Origin: Candidatus Phosphoribacter baldrii | GTDB taxonomy: Bacteria > Actinomycetota > Actinomycetes > Actinomycetales > Dermatophilaceae | DNA: 64,000 nt | NCBI GenBank assembly: GCA_016704565.1 | Contig: JADIZV010000002.1 | Location: 620,001-684,000 of the forward strand | Direction: 5' to 3' | Shown here: in pieces, positions 1-8,274 of the stretch | How positions within the stretch are numbered: the first letter of the stretch is position 1 | Layout: each line of letters begins with the position of its first letter | Translations under genes and position numbers: made by a program | Notes under the pieces: generated by a model | Told to the model about the DNA's origin: nothing | What the model saw: only the letters and a program-made list of their open reading frames with translations | Database searches by the model: none

Positions 1-1
1 G

Positions 2-700
2 TATGCCGGTCGCTGGCCTTACGGTCTCCCCGAACTTCCCAGCGCGGCCGGGTCCACCGGCCGCCAGGCCCTGGCCGGAGCCCGGCGGATCGCCGTCCCC
101 GGTTGCTACCCGACGGCGTGCTCGCTGGCGCTGGCGCCCGGCTTCACCGCGGGCCTGCTCGACCCCGCCGATGTCGTCATCGTCGCCGCCAGCGGGACGT
201 CCGGCGCCGGGAAGTCCCTCAAGCCTCACCTGCTCAGCGCCGAGATCATGGGGGCAATGTCGCCCTACGGGGTCGGGGGAGTGCACCGGCATACCCCGGA
301 GATCGAGCAGAACCTCACGGCCGCCGCGGGCACGCCGGTGACCGTTTCGTTCACGCCCACGCTCGCGCCGATGTCTCGCGGCATCCTCGCCACCTGCACC
401 GCCCGCCTACGCCCCGGCACCGACCCGGCCGCCGTCCGCGAGGCATGGGAGACGGCATACGCCGACGAGGCTTTCGTCCACCTCCTGCCCGCGGGCACCT
501 GGCCGCGGACTGCCGACGTCCTGGGCAGCAACAGCGTCCACGTCCAAGTGACCGTCGACGAAAGGGTCGGGCGGGTCATCGCGGTCGCCGCGGTCGACAA
601 CCTCACCAAGGGCACGGCCGGTGGGGCGATCCAGTGCGCGAACATCGCCCTCGGCCTGCCCGAGACCACCGGACTACCGATCGCAGGAGTGGCACCGTGA
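2..700 (+). CDS. argC: N-acetyl-gamma-glutamyl-phosphate reductase (5' end outside window)
   Basis: ArgC makes N-acetylglutamate semialdehyde by NADPH-dependent reduction of N-acetylglutamyl phosphate, the third step of arginine synthesis, in the cytosol. The frame is open from base 2 and reads YGLPEL, then the active-site segment GCYPTA with the catalytic cysteine, then GVGGVHRHTPE, and ends with VDNLTKGTAGGA, the conserved C-terminal signature. About 232 residues are visible, so roughly the first third of the usual protein of about 345 residues is missing at the window edge. Its TGA overlaps the GTG of argJ (GTGA), which implies translational coupling in an arg operon. Confidence 0.95.
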   Translation, partial: YAGRWPYGLPELPSAAGSTGRQALAGARRIAVPGCYPTACSLALAPGFTAGLLDPADVVIVAASGTSGAGKSLKPHLLSAEIMGAMSPYGVGGVHRHTPEIEQNLTAAAGTPVTVSFTPTLAPMSRGILATCTARLRPGTDPAAVREAWETAYADEAFVHLLPAGTWPRTADVLGSNSVHVQVTVDERVGRVIAVAAVDNLTKGTAGGAIQCANIALGLPETTGLPIAGVAP

Positions 701-1854
701 GCCCAACCGTCAACCTCCCCAAGGGATTCCGGGCAGCTGGCGTGACCGCGGGGCTCAAGGCCAGCGGCCGCCCAGACCTCGCCCTCGTCGTCAACGATGG
801 CCCCGACCACCATGCCGCCGCCGTCTTCACGAGCAATCGTGTCGAAGCCGCTCCCGTCACGTGGAGCCGCCAGGTCGTCAGCGACGGGCGGGTCGACGCC
901 GTCGTCCTCAACTCGGGCGGGGCCAACGCATGCACCGGCTCGCCTGGTTTCCTCGACACCCACCGCACCGCCGAGCACGTCGCCGCGGTCCTGAGCATCT
1001 CGGCCGGCGATGTCGCCGTGTGCTCGACCGGCCTCATCGGCGAACGCCTCCCGATGGACACACTGCTCGCCGGGGTCGATGCGGCCGCCCGCGAGCTGTC
1101 CGTCGACGGCCACGACGCGGCAGCGACCGCCATCATGACCACCGACACGGTGAGCAAGCAGGCGACCTACGCCGGCGACGGGTGGTCGGTGTCGGGCATG
1201 GCCAAGGGTGCCGGGATGCTCGCCCCGGCCCTTGCGACGATGCTCGTCGTGGTCACCACCGATGCGGTCGCCGACCCCGCGACCCTCGACGAAACGTTGC
1301 GCATCGCCGCGGCGGTCACCTTTGACCGGATCGACTCCGACGGGTGCATGTCGACCAACGACACCGTCCTGCTCATGTCCTCTGGAGCCTCGGGCATCAC
1401 GCCGGACATCGCCGATCTGGCCGAGGGCGTCGTCAAGGTCTGCATGGACCTGGCCGTCCAGCTCATCTCCGACGCCGAGGGCGCCCACCACGACATCGAG
1501 GTCGAAGTCCGTTCTGCAGCAACGGAAGCCGACGCCCTAGAGGTCGCCCGGACGATCGCGCGCAACAACCTCTTCAAGTGTGCGGTCTTCGGTAACGACC
1601 CCAACTGGGGCCGGGTGCTCGCCGCCGTCGGCACCACCCGGGCGGCGTTCGACCCGGCCCGCCTCGCGGTGACGATGAACGGCGTCCAGGTATGCCGCGA
1701 CGGCGGCGTCGGGGAGGACCGCGGCCTCGTGGACCTGACCCCACGGCATACCCACGTCGTCGTCGACCTGCACGAAGGGCAGGCGCACGCGACGGTGTGG
1801 ACCAACGACCTCACCCACGACTACGTCCACGAGAACTCTGCTTACCGCACCTGA
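697..1854 (+). CDS. argJ: Bifunctional glutamate N-acetyltransferase / ornithine acetyltransferase
   Basis: ArgJ moves the acetyl group from N-acetylornithine to glutamate and so recycles it; bifunctional forms also use acetyl-CoA. The protein has 385 residues. It carries the self-cleavage motif KGAGMLAPALATML, in which Thr181 becomes the N-terminal nucleophile of the beta chain after autoproteolysis. The C-terminal region has the conserved GNDPNWGRV segment. I chose the GTG at 697 because it overlaps the argC stop and follows a GGAG 9 bases upstream; the open frame further upstream is not ArgJ-like. It is the second gene of the arg operon. Confidence 0.95.
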   Translation: MSPTVNLPKGFRAAGVTAGLKASGRPDLALVVNDGPDHHAAAVFTSNRVEAAPVTWSRQVVSDGRVDAVVLNSGGANACTGSPGFLDTHRTAEHVAAVLSISAGDVAVCSTGLIGERLPMDTLLAGVDAAARELSVDGHDAAATAIMTTDTVSKQATYAGDGWSVSGMAKGAGMLAPALATMLVVVTTDAVADPATLDETLRIAAAVTFDRIDSDGCMSTNDTVLLMSSGASGITPDIADLAEGVVKVCMDLAVQLISDAEGAHHDIEVEVRSAATEADALEVARTIARNNLFKCAVFGNDPNWGRVLAAVGTTRAAFDPARLAVTMNGVQVCRDGGVGEDRGLVDLTPRHTHVVVDLHEGQAHATVWTNDLTHDYVHENSAYRT

Positions 1855-1893
1855 AAACTCCGCCTACAGCACCTGAGCCTGAAGGATCCACCG

Positions 1894-2829
1894 ATGATGA
1901 GCTCCCTGCGCGGTGTCATCGACGCCGCCGCTCTGCGCGTTGCCGCCGGCAAGGCGGCCACCCTCGTCGAGGCACTCCCGTGGCTCGAGCGCTTCCGTGG
2001 GGCGCTCGTTGTCGTGAAGTACGGCGGCAACGCCATGACCGACGACGCCCTCAAGGCCGCCTTCGCGCAGGACGTCGCCTTCCTCCGGTATGCCGGCCTG
2101 CATCCGGTCGTCGTCCACGGCGGCGGTCCGCAGATCGCCTCGATGCTCACCCGGCTCGGGCTGACCAGCGAGTTCAAGGGGGGCCTGCGGGTGACCACCC
2201 CGGAGGTCATGGAGGTTGTCCGGATGGTCCTCACCGGCCAGGTGCAGCGCGAGCTCGTCGGGCTGCTCAACCAGCACGGGCCGCTGGCCGTCGGCCTCTC
2301 CGGTGAGGACGCGCACTTGTTCGAAGCGCGCAAGCGGGGCACCGTCGTCGACGGCGAAGAGGTCGACCTCGGGCTGGTCGGGGACGTTGTCGGTGTCAAC
2401 CCCGCGGCGGTCCTGGACATCATCGCTGCTGGCCGGATCCCCGTCGTGTCGACGGTCGCGCCCGATCTCGATGAGCCCGGCCAGGTGCTCAACGTCAACG
2501 CCGACACCGCCGCTGCGGCGCTCGCCGTCGCGTTGGAAGCGCGCAAACTTGTCGTCCTCACCGACGTCGAGGGCATCTACGCCGCCTGGCCCGACCGCGA
2601 CTCGTTGCTCTCGGAGATCTCGCTCACCGAGGCGCGTCGGCTGTTGACGAGCGTTGACTCGGGGATGGTGCCCAAGCTGGAGGCATGCATCCGGGCCGTC
2701 GAACAGGGCGTCCCGCAGGCGCACGTCATCGACGGACGCGCCGCACACTCGCTGCTGCTTGAGGTCTTCACCGACGAAGGGATCGGCACGATGGTCCTGC
2801 CCGACCCGACCGGCGAGGTGTGGGCATGA
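1894..2829 (+). CDS. argB: Acetylglutamate kinase
   Basis: This kinase phosphorylates N-acetylglutamate with ATP and is the usual point of arginine feedback control. The 311-residue amino-acid-kinase fold shows VVKYGGNAM near residue 42, the substrate loop VVVHGGGPQI, and LNVNADTAAAALA with VVLTDVEGIY in the ATP-binding half. The ATG at 1894 follows GAAGGAT. It lies 39 bases after argJ and ends in an ATGA overlap with argD. It is slightly longer than typical because of an N-terminal helix (about 25 residues before the core), as in arginine-sensitive forms; whether it is inhibited here is inference. Confidence 0.95.
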   Translation: MMSSLRGVIDAAALRVAAGKAATLVEALPWLERFRGALVVVKYGGNAMTDDALKAAFAQDVAFLRYAGLHPVVVHGGGPQIASMLTRLGLTSEFKGGLRVTTPEVMEVVRMVLTGQVQRELVGLLNQHGPLAVGLSGEDAHLFEARKRGTVVDGEEVDLGLVGDVVGVNPAAVLDIIAAGRIPVVSTVAPDLDEPGQVLNVNADTAAAALAVALEARKLVVLTDVEGIYAAWPDRDSLLSEISLTEARRLLTSVDSGMVPKLEACIRAVEQGVPQAHVIDGRAAHSLLLEVFTDEGIGTMVLPDPTGEVWA

Positions 2830-4034
2830 GCGGCACGGGCGAGTGGCTCGGCCGGTATGCCGCGTCCCTTATCCCGGTCTTCGGCGTCCCCCAGACCGTG
2901 CTCTCGCACGGTCACGGCTGCTATGTGGTCGACGTCGACGGCAAGCGCTATCTGGATCTGTTGGCCGGGATCGCGGTCAACACCCTCGGGCACGGCCACC
3001 CGGCGCTCGTCGACGCGGTGACCAAGCAGGCGTCCCAGTTGGTCCATGTGTCCAACTTCTTCACCAGCGCCCCGCAGGTCGAGCTGGCCGAAGCTCTGCT
3101 GCGGGTCGCCGCCGCCCCGGCGGGGTCTGGGGTGTTCTTCGCCAACTCCGGCACTGAGGCGATCGAGGCTGCGGTCAAACTGTCCCGCCGGACCGGCCGC
3201 AGCACGATCATCGCCGCCGAGGGGGCCTTCCACGGCCGCTCGACCGGGGCCTTGGCCCTCACGTGGAAGGCGGCCTACCGCGAGCCGTTCGAGCCACTCA
3301 TCGGGCGGGTCGTGCACGTGCCCTTCAACGACGAGGCGGCCCTGCGCGACGCCGTCGCCGCCGCCGGATCGGACCTGGCCGCGGTGGTCCTCGAGCCCAT
3401 CCAAGGCGAGGGCGGAGTCATCCCCAGCAGCACGGCATACCTGCGGCTGGCTCGCGACCTCACCACGGCGAGCGGCGCGTTGCTCATCCTCGACGAGATC
3501 CAGTGCGGGATGGGGCGGACCGGGCAGTGGTTCGGCTACCAGGCTCGGGGAGTCGTCCCGGACGCGATCACCTTGGCCAAGGGGTTGGCCGGGGGAGTTC
3601 CGATCGGGGCGCTGGTGACGTTCGGACCGGAGGTGACCGGGCTGCTCACCGCAGGACAGCACGGAAGCACGTTCGGGGGCAACCCCCTCGCGTGTGCGGC
3701 GGGCCTGGCTGTCGTCGCGACCATCGAGGGTGACGGACTGCTCGACCATGCGCGAGCAATGGGTGACCACCTCGCCTCGGCCATCGAAGCCCTGGCCCAC
3801 CCGGCGATCGCCGGAGTGCGCGGTGAGGGGCTGCTGCGTGCGGTCGTCCTCACCGAACCCGTTGCGGCGCAAGTGATGTCACTCGCCCGCCAGGCCGGAT
3901 TCATCGTCAACGCGGTCGCCCCTGACGCACTGCGCCTCGCGCCGCCACTGGTCATCGAGGCGCATGAGCTCGACACCTTCGTCGCCGCCCTCCCGGGGCT
4001 GCTCGACGCGGCACGCGCAGTGGGTTCGCCGTGA
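2826..4034 (+). CDS. argD: Acetylornithine aminotransferase
   Basis: A PLP-dependent class III aminotransferase that converts N-acetylglutamate semialdehyde and glutamate to N-acetylornithine and 2-oxoglutarate. The product has 402 residues. The PLP-binding lysine is Lys252 in LAKGLAGGVPIGAL, and the upstream LDEIQCGMGRTG segment holds the conserved Asp that contacts the pyridine nitrogen. I prefer ATG 2826 (ATGA overlap with argB, GGCGAGG upstream) to the GTG two codons earlier. In most actinobacteria argF follows argD, but here argD runs straight into argR with a GTGA overlap. Confidence 0.95.
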   Translation: MSGTGEWLGRYAASLIPVFGVPQTVLSHGHGCYVVDVDGKRYLDLLAGIAVNTLGHGHPALVDAVTKQASQLVHVSNFFTSAPQVELAEALLRVAAAPAGSGVFFANSGTEAIEAAVKLSRRTGRSTIIAAEGAFHGRSTGALALTWKAAYREPFEPLIGRVVHVPFNDEAALRDAVAAAGSDLAAVVLEPIQGEGGVIPSSTAYLRLARDLTTASGALLILDEIQCGMGRTGQWFGYQARGVVPDAITLAKGLAGGVPIGALVTFGPEVTGLLTAGQHGSTFGGNPLACAAGLAVVATIEGDGLLDHARAMGDHLASAIEALAHPAIAGVRGEGLLRAVVLTEPVAAQVMSLARQAGFIVNAVAPDALRLAPPLVIEAHELDTFVAALPGLLDAARAVGSP

Positions 4035-4507
4035 TTCCAGCCACGCCCACGGCGCGCCGGGCCCGGATCGCGGCGCTGCTGAGTGAGCGCGAAGTGCGGT
4101 CGCAGGGCGAGTTGCTCGCGCTGCTGGCGGACGCGGGGATCGAGGTCACCCAGGCGACCCTGTCCCGCGATCTCGAAGCCCTCGGCGCCGTCAAAGTGCG
4201 CGCCGGTCGGGGCCTGGTGTATGCCGTCCCCGGCGCTTCCGCCTCGCCGGTCGAGCAGGTGCCCGCCCGGTTGCGTCGTTTGTTGGAGGAACTGCTCGTC
4301 ACCGCCGATGCATCGGGCAACCTCGTCGTCCTGCGCACACCCCCGGGTGCCGCCAATCACCTCGCGTCCTCGATTGACGCGGCTCACCTCGCCGATGTCC
4401 TGGGGACGATCGCCGGGGATGACACGATCGTCTTGGTCACCGCTTCTGCCAAGGGCGGCCGGGCCGTCGCGCGCCGACTGCTCGAACTCGCCGGGACGCC
4501 GACGTGA
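4031..4507 (+). CDS. argR: Arginine repressor
   Basis: ArgR is the hexameric arginine-dependent repressor of arginine biosynthesis. The 158-residue protein has an N-terminal winged helix with the family signature SQGELLALLADAGIEVTQAT followed by LSRDLEALG, and a C-terminal arginine-binding domain containing VVLRTPPGAANHLAS and a final GDDTIVLV segment. The GTG start overlaps the argD stop, so the repressor is made with the enzymes it controls. The promoter and its likely ARG boxes lie upstream of argC, outside the window. Confidence 0.95.
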   Translation: MIPATPTARRARIAALLSEREVRSQGELLALLADAGIEVTQATLSRDLEALGAVKVRAGRGLVYAVPGASASPVEQVPARLRRLLEELLVTADASGNLVVLRTPPGAANHLASSIDAAHLADVLGTIAGDDTIVLVTASAKGGRAVARRLLELAGTPT

Positions 4508-4556
4508 CCGCTCGTCACCTCCAGGTTGACGCCGCATGACGACAGGAAGGCCAGGT

Positions 4557-6026
4557 ATGCCGCACCACGACACCCCAGCACCCGAGGCGCCCCAGCGGGT
4601 CAGCCTCTGGGGCGGACGTTTCGCCGGTGGCCCGGCCGACGCGCTAGCCGAGTTGTCCCGCAGCACCCACTTCGACTGGCGACTGGCGGCATACGACATC
4701 GCCGGGTCCCAGGCCCACGCCCGGGTGCTGCATCGCGCGGGTCTGCTCTCCGACGCGGACCTGGCCACGATGCTGGGGGCCTTGGACGAGCTGCTCGTCG
4801 ACGTCCACACGGGGGCGTTCGGACCGGAGCCCGACGACGAAGACGTGCACACCGCGCTGGAACGAGGGCTGATCGAGCGGGCCGGAGCAGATGTCGGGGG
4901 GCGTTTGCGGGCCGGGCGCTCGCGCAACGACCAGATCGCCACGCTGCTGCGGATGTGCCTGCGGGATGCCGCACGCGACCTGGCGGGGCTGATTCTCGAC
5001 CTCGTCGACGCCCTGGTTGGTCAGGCCGACGCGCATCTTGGGGTCGCCATGCCGGGCCGGACGCACCTGCAGCACGCGCAGCCGGTCTTGTTGTCGCACC
5101 ACCTGCTCGCGCACGCGTGGGCGCTGCTGCGCGACGTCGACCGACTGCGGGACTGGGACCGGCGGGCGGATGCCTCGCCCTATGGGTCCGGGGCGCTGGC
5201 CGGGAGCTCGCTAGGACTGGACCCCGAGGCGGTGGCGCGGGACCTGGGCTTCTCCCGTTCGGTGGAGAACTCCATCGATGGGACGGCGTCCCGGGACGTC
5301 GCCGCCGAGTTCGCCTTTGTCCTGGCCATGACCGCGGTGGATGTCTCGCGGATCGCCGAGGAGGTCGTGCTGTGGGCGACCAAGGAGTTCGGCTACGTCA
5401 CGCTCGACGACGCCTATTCGACCGGGTCGAGCATCATGCCGCAGAAGAAGAACCCGGACATCGCCGAGCTGGCCCGGGGCAAGGCCGGGCGGGTCGTGGG
5501 AGACCTGGCCGGGCTGCTGACCACCCTCAAGGGTTTGCCGTTGGCCTACAACCGCGACCTACAGGAGGACAAGGAGCCGGTCTTCGACGCCATCGACACG
5601 CTGGCGGTCTTGTTGCCGGCGTTCGCGGGGATGATCCGGACCCTGGTCTTCCATCGGGACCGGCTGGAAAGCCTTGCGCCGCAAGGGTTTGCGCTCGCAA
5701 CCGACATCGCCGAATGGCTCGTGCGGCAAGGGGTGGCCTTCCGGGTCGCCCACGAGGTCGCCGGAGCCTGCGTGCGCGAGTGCGAAGGCCGCGGCATCGA
5801 GCTGTGGGAGCTGTCCGACGCCGACCTGGCCCGGGTGAGCCCGCACCTCACGCCGTCGGTGCGTGAGGTGTTGAGCGTGGCCGGGTCGCTGGCGTCCCGA
5901 GACGCCAGGGGAGGGACCGCTCCGGTGCGAGTGGCCGAGCAGTTGGTGGAGGCGCGGGCTGCAGTGCAGTCGGCGCGGGCCTTCGCGACGTCGGTGCCCG
6001 GCCGTCCGGGTTCCCGGCAGGGGTAG
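4557..6026 (+). CDS. argH: Argininosuccinate lyase
   Basis: ArgH splits argininosuccinate into arginine and fumarate, the last step of the pathway. The 489-residue fumarase/aspartase-fold protein carries the signature GSSIMPQKKNPD near residues 289-300, with the flexible catalytic Ser loop, and HLQHAQPVLLSHH with the catalytic His. An ATG also exists at 4536, but AGGAAGG at 4543-4549 is well spaced for the ATG at 4557. That start codon is itself part of a GTATGCCG octamer. A 49-base spacer separates it from argR. Its usual partner argG is not in the window. Confidence 0.95.
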   Translation: MPHHDTPAPEAPQRVSLWGGRFAGGPADALAELSRSTHFDWRLAAYDIAGSQAHARVLHRAGLLSDADLATMLGALDELLVDVHTGAFGPEPDDEDVHTALERGLIERAGADVGGRLRAGRSRNDQIATLLRMCLRDAARDLAGLILDLVDALVGQADAHLGVAMPGRTHLQHAQPVLLSHHLLAHAWALLRDVDRLRDWDRRADASPYGSGALAGSSLGLDPEAVARDLGFSRSVENSIDGTASRDVAAEFAFVLAMTAVDVSRIAEEVVLWATKEFGYVTLDDAYSTGSSIMPQKKNPDIAELARGKAGRVVGDLAGLLTTLKGLPLAYNRDLQEDKEPVFDAIDTLAVLLPAFAGMIRTLVFHRDRLESLAPQGFALATDIAEWLVRQGVAFRVAHEVAGACVRECEGRGIELWELSDADLARVSPHLTPSVREVLSVAGSLASRDARGGTAPVRVAEQLVEARAAVQSARAFATSVPGRPGSRQG

Positions 6027-6030
6027 TCCG

Positions 6031-6606
6031 GTGGCCAGCATCGGCCGCTGGTTGGCGGCCCTTGGGGCGGGTGCGACTCTCGGGGCGCTCGCCTCATGGG
6101 CCGATTGGTATGCCGGTCGCCCACCTTTCGGGGACATCCCACGGGCCGTGGACCTCGTGCTCAACGCGGGGTCGGTGTGGGCGACCACCGCAATCGTCGG
6201 AGGCTGGCTGGTCGCCCGGATGCGGGTGGCGTGGTTGGCCGGGGTATTGACGCTCGCGGCTGCCGTGGCGAGCTACTACGCCTACGGAAACTTCGCCGGC
6301 GACCGGCTCGGCTATGGGCTCAGCACGTTGTCCGGTGTGCTCAAGTTCTGGCTGGTGGCCGCGGTCGTGGTTGGACCGGTCCTCGGCAGCATCGGTGGGT
6401 TGGCCCGGCGACGTGACCGCCGGGGTCTGGCCGCACGGCTGGTGCCGTCGGCAGGGATCCTCGCGGAAGTGGCCCTCGTCCGGGGCATCGGACGCGCCGG
6501 TGACGCCGCCGGCAACACAGCCTTGCTGATCCTCGCCGGGGCGGCGGTGGCCTGGGCGGCGGTCGTCGTTGTTCGGCAGGCGACGCGCCCCGCCGGATCG
6601 AGGTAA
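6031..6606 (+). CDS. Small integral membrane protein, function unknown
   Basis: The 191-residue product starts at a GTG four bases after the argH stop, so it is probably co-transcribed. It is very rich in Ala, Gly, Val and Leu, with about five predicted membrane segments, near residues 5-25, 45-62, 69-88, 108-128 and 155-180, joined by short Arg-rich cytoplasmic loops (ARRRDRRG near 130). I see no catalytic motif. It ends with TAA at 6604-6606, directly abutting the stop of the convergent thioesterase gene. I do not recognise a named family with confidence. Confidence 0.75.
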   Translation: MASIGRWLAALGAGATLGALASWADWYAGRPPFGDIPRAVDLVLNAGSVWATTAIVGGWLVARMRVAWLAGVLTLAAAVASYYAYGNFAGDRLGYGLSTLSGVLKFWLVAAVVVGPVLGSIGGLARRRDRRGLAARLVPSAGILAEVALVRGIGRAGDAAGNTALLILAGAAVAWAAVVVVRQATRPAGSR

Positions 6607-7615
6607 TCAGCCGTCACCTGGTGATGGCCGAATACCTCGACCCGGCAGGTCAATGGGTGGGGTCAGCGGGCGGGGGGAGTGGAACGCGGGGTCCGTCCGC
6701 AACGCCATGAACTCCACCGCGTGCTGCTGGGCCGCCAGATCCACCGAGGTGGTCGGGCTCCAGGTGGGCACCGGATCTGGACGCCCCTCGGCGTCCAGCG
6801 CCACGTAGACACTTGTGCACTGCGTGGCGAGCTCCAGCTCGCCCGTCCGAGGGCTGCCGGCCAACACCCGCAGCGCGATGTGCATCGAGGTCCGCCCGGT
6901 GTGCACGAGCCGCCCCTGGATCCACGAGATCCCCGATCCGGATCGGACGCAGGAACGACACCCCACCGGAAAACCGCGACACGACGTGGGTGTGGCTCCA
7001 CGCCGACGCACACACGTAACCCGTCTCGTCCAGCCACCTCATGAGGATCCCGCCGTGGACCTTGCCGCCCCAGTTGACGTCGGTGGGTGCGGCAAGGAAC
7101 CGCAGGGTCGAGCCATGAGCGCCCGTCTCGCCGTCCCAGTCCTGCGCCGCGACCAAGGCTTTGACCTGCTCGCGCAGCTGCACTCTCCGGCGCGCTTCGG
7201 CCTGGGCGGCCCGCAGCACCGCCCCCGGCGGATTCCATTGCGGCACCTCGACGGTGCGCCCGTCGTCATCGACCGCGACAAAGACCATCCGGCACTCGAA
7301 GGCGTGCTCGACACGACCGCCCCGGGGGTTGCCCGAGGACACATCGACGACGATCGTCATGCTCGATCGTCCGGTCAGCACGAGCTGGGCCGACACCTCG
7401 ACGAGATCTCCGACCTGGACCGGCCGGTGGAAGTCGATGTTCCCGACGTAGGCCGTCACGCAGTAACGCCCCGACCAGCCTGCGGCACAGGCGAACCCGG
7501 CCTTGTCGATCCACTCAAGGATGCGCCCGCCGCTCACCGAGCCGCCCTGACCGGCATCCGTGGGCGCCGCGAGGAAGCGCAAGGTGACCTGACCGGTGGT
7601 GGCGGTGGACGGCAT
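6607..7615 (-). pseudogene. Double hot-dog acyl-CoA thioesterase, frameshifted
   Basis: The protein has two tandem hot-dog domains of the acyl-CoA hydrolase type. Domain 1 has RFLAAPTDAGQGGSVSGGR and a conserved EWIDKAG. Domain 2 begins with RFLAAPTDVNWGGKVHGGI and RWLDETG. Both keep the Asp expected at the active site. Reading leftward from ATG 7615, the frame breaks near 6915-6925 after FLRPIRIGDLV. The second domain resumes in another frame as GRLVHTGRTSMHIALRVLAG and runs to the TGA at 6607. About two bases seem to be missing, so this is either a decayed gene or a sequence error. The start codon lies in a CGGCATAC octamer. Confidence 0.8.
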
Positions 7616-7632
7616 ACCGGAAGCGTATGCCG
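7610..7632. repeat. Octamer inverted repeat between divergent genes
   Basis: CGGCATAC (7610-7617) and GTATGCCG (7625-7632) form a perfect 8-bp inverted repeat around a 7-base loop. The left copy contains the reverse-strand start codon of the thioesterase and the right copy contains a possible ATG of the divergent glycosylase. Between divergent starts it cannot be a simple terminator, so an operator or a DNA-level role is more likely. Confidence 0.7.
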
Positions 7633-7656
7633 CGCGCCTGCGCGAGACTGTGGCGC

Positions 7657-8274
7657 GTGACCCGCCTGCCCCGCGGCTTCTACGACCGGCCGGTCCTCGA
7701 CGTGGCCGTCGACCTGTTGGGGGCGCGGATCAGCCATGAGGGAGTGACGATCCGGCTCACCGAGGTCGAGGCGTATGCCGGTGTCGGAGATCCCGGATCG
7801 CACGCCTTCCGGGGCCAGACGCCGCGCACCGCGGTGATGTTCGGGCCGCCGGGTGGGATCTACGTCTATTTCACCTATGGCATGCACTGGTGCGCCAACC
7901 TCGTGTGTGGACCGGAGGGCCAGGCATCGGCCGTCCTCCTGCGGGCCGGGGAGGTCGTGGCGGGGGAGTCGACTGCCCGCGAGCGCCGCGGGGAGGCCTG
8001 TCCGACCAGGGATCTGGCCCGCGGGCCAGCCCGACTGGCGTCGGCGCTCGGGTTGTCCGGCCTCCAGAACGGGCTGCAGACGACCGATGGCGACTGCCCG
8101 GTCCGCGTCGTTGCCGCAGCCGATCCGCCGGACCCTGCGCTGGTGCGGACCGGCCCGCGGGTCGGGGTGAGCGGGGCGGGAGGTGACGGCACGGCATACC
8201 CCTGGCGATTCTGGATCGACGGGGAGTCGACGGTGTCGCCCTACCGGCCGGGCAAGCCGCGGCGTCGCCCTTAG
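7657..8274 (+). CDS. DNA-3-methyladenine glycosylase (AAG/MPG family)
   Basis: This family removes alkylated and deaminated purines from DNA in base-excision repair. The sequence has LPRGFYDRPVLDVAVDLLG at the start, then the catalytic-loop TEVEAYAGVGDPGSHAFRG with the general-base Glu, and YVYFTYGMHWCANLV, the intercalating-Tyr region. With GTG 7657 it has 205 residues, near the family length. An in-frame ATG at 7627 would add ten residues without family similarity and would leave only 11 bases to the divergent gene. The stop overlaps the convergent APH-like gene by four bases. Confidence 0.9.
   Translation: MTRLPRGFYDRPVLDVAVDLLGARISHEGVTIRLTEVEAYAGVGDPGSHAFRGQTPRTAVMFGPPGGIYVYFTYGMHWCANLVCGPEGQASAVLLRAGEVVAGESTARERRGEACPTRDLARGPARLASALGLSGLQNGLQTTDGDCPVRVVAAADPPDPALVRTGPRVGVSGAGGDGTAYPWRFWIDGESTVSPYRPGKPRRRP

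Noticed and set aside
265..1491. Long reverse-strand frame opposite argC/argJ
   Set aside because: Typical high-GC shadow of the arg genes, with Arg/Gly/Asp-rich composition and no family motif.
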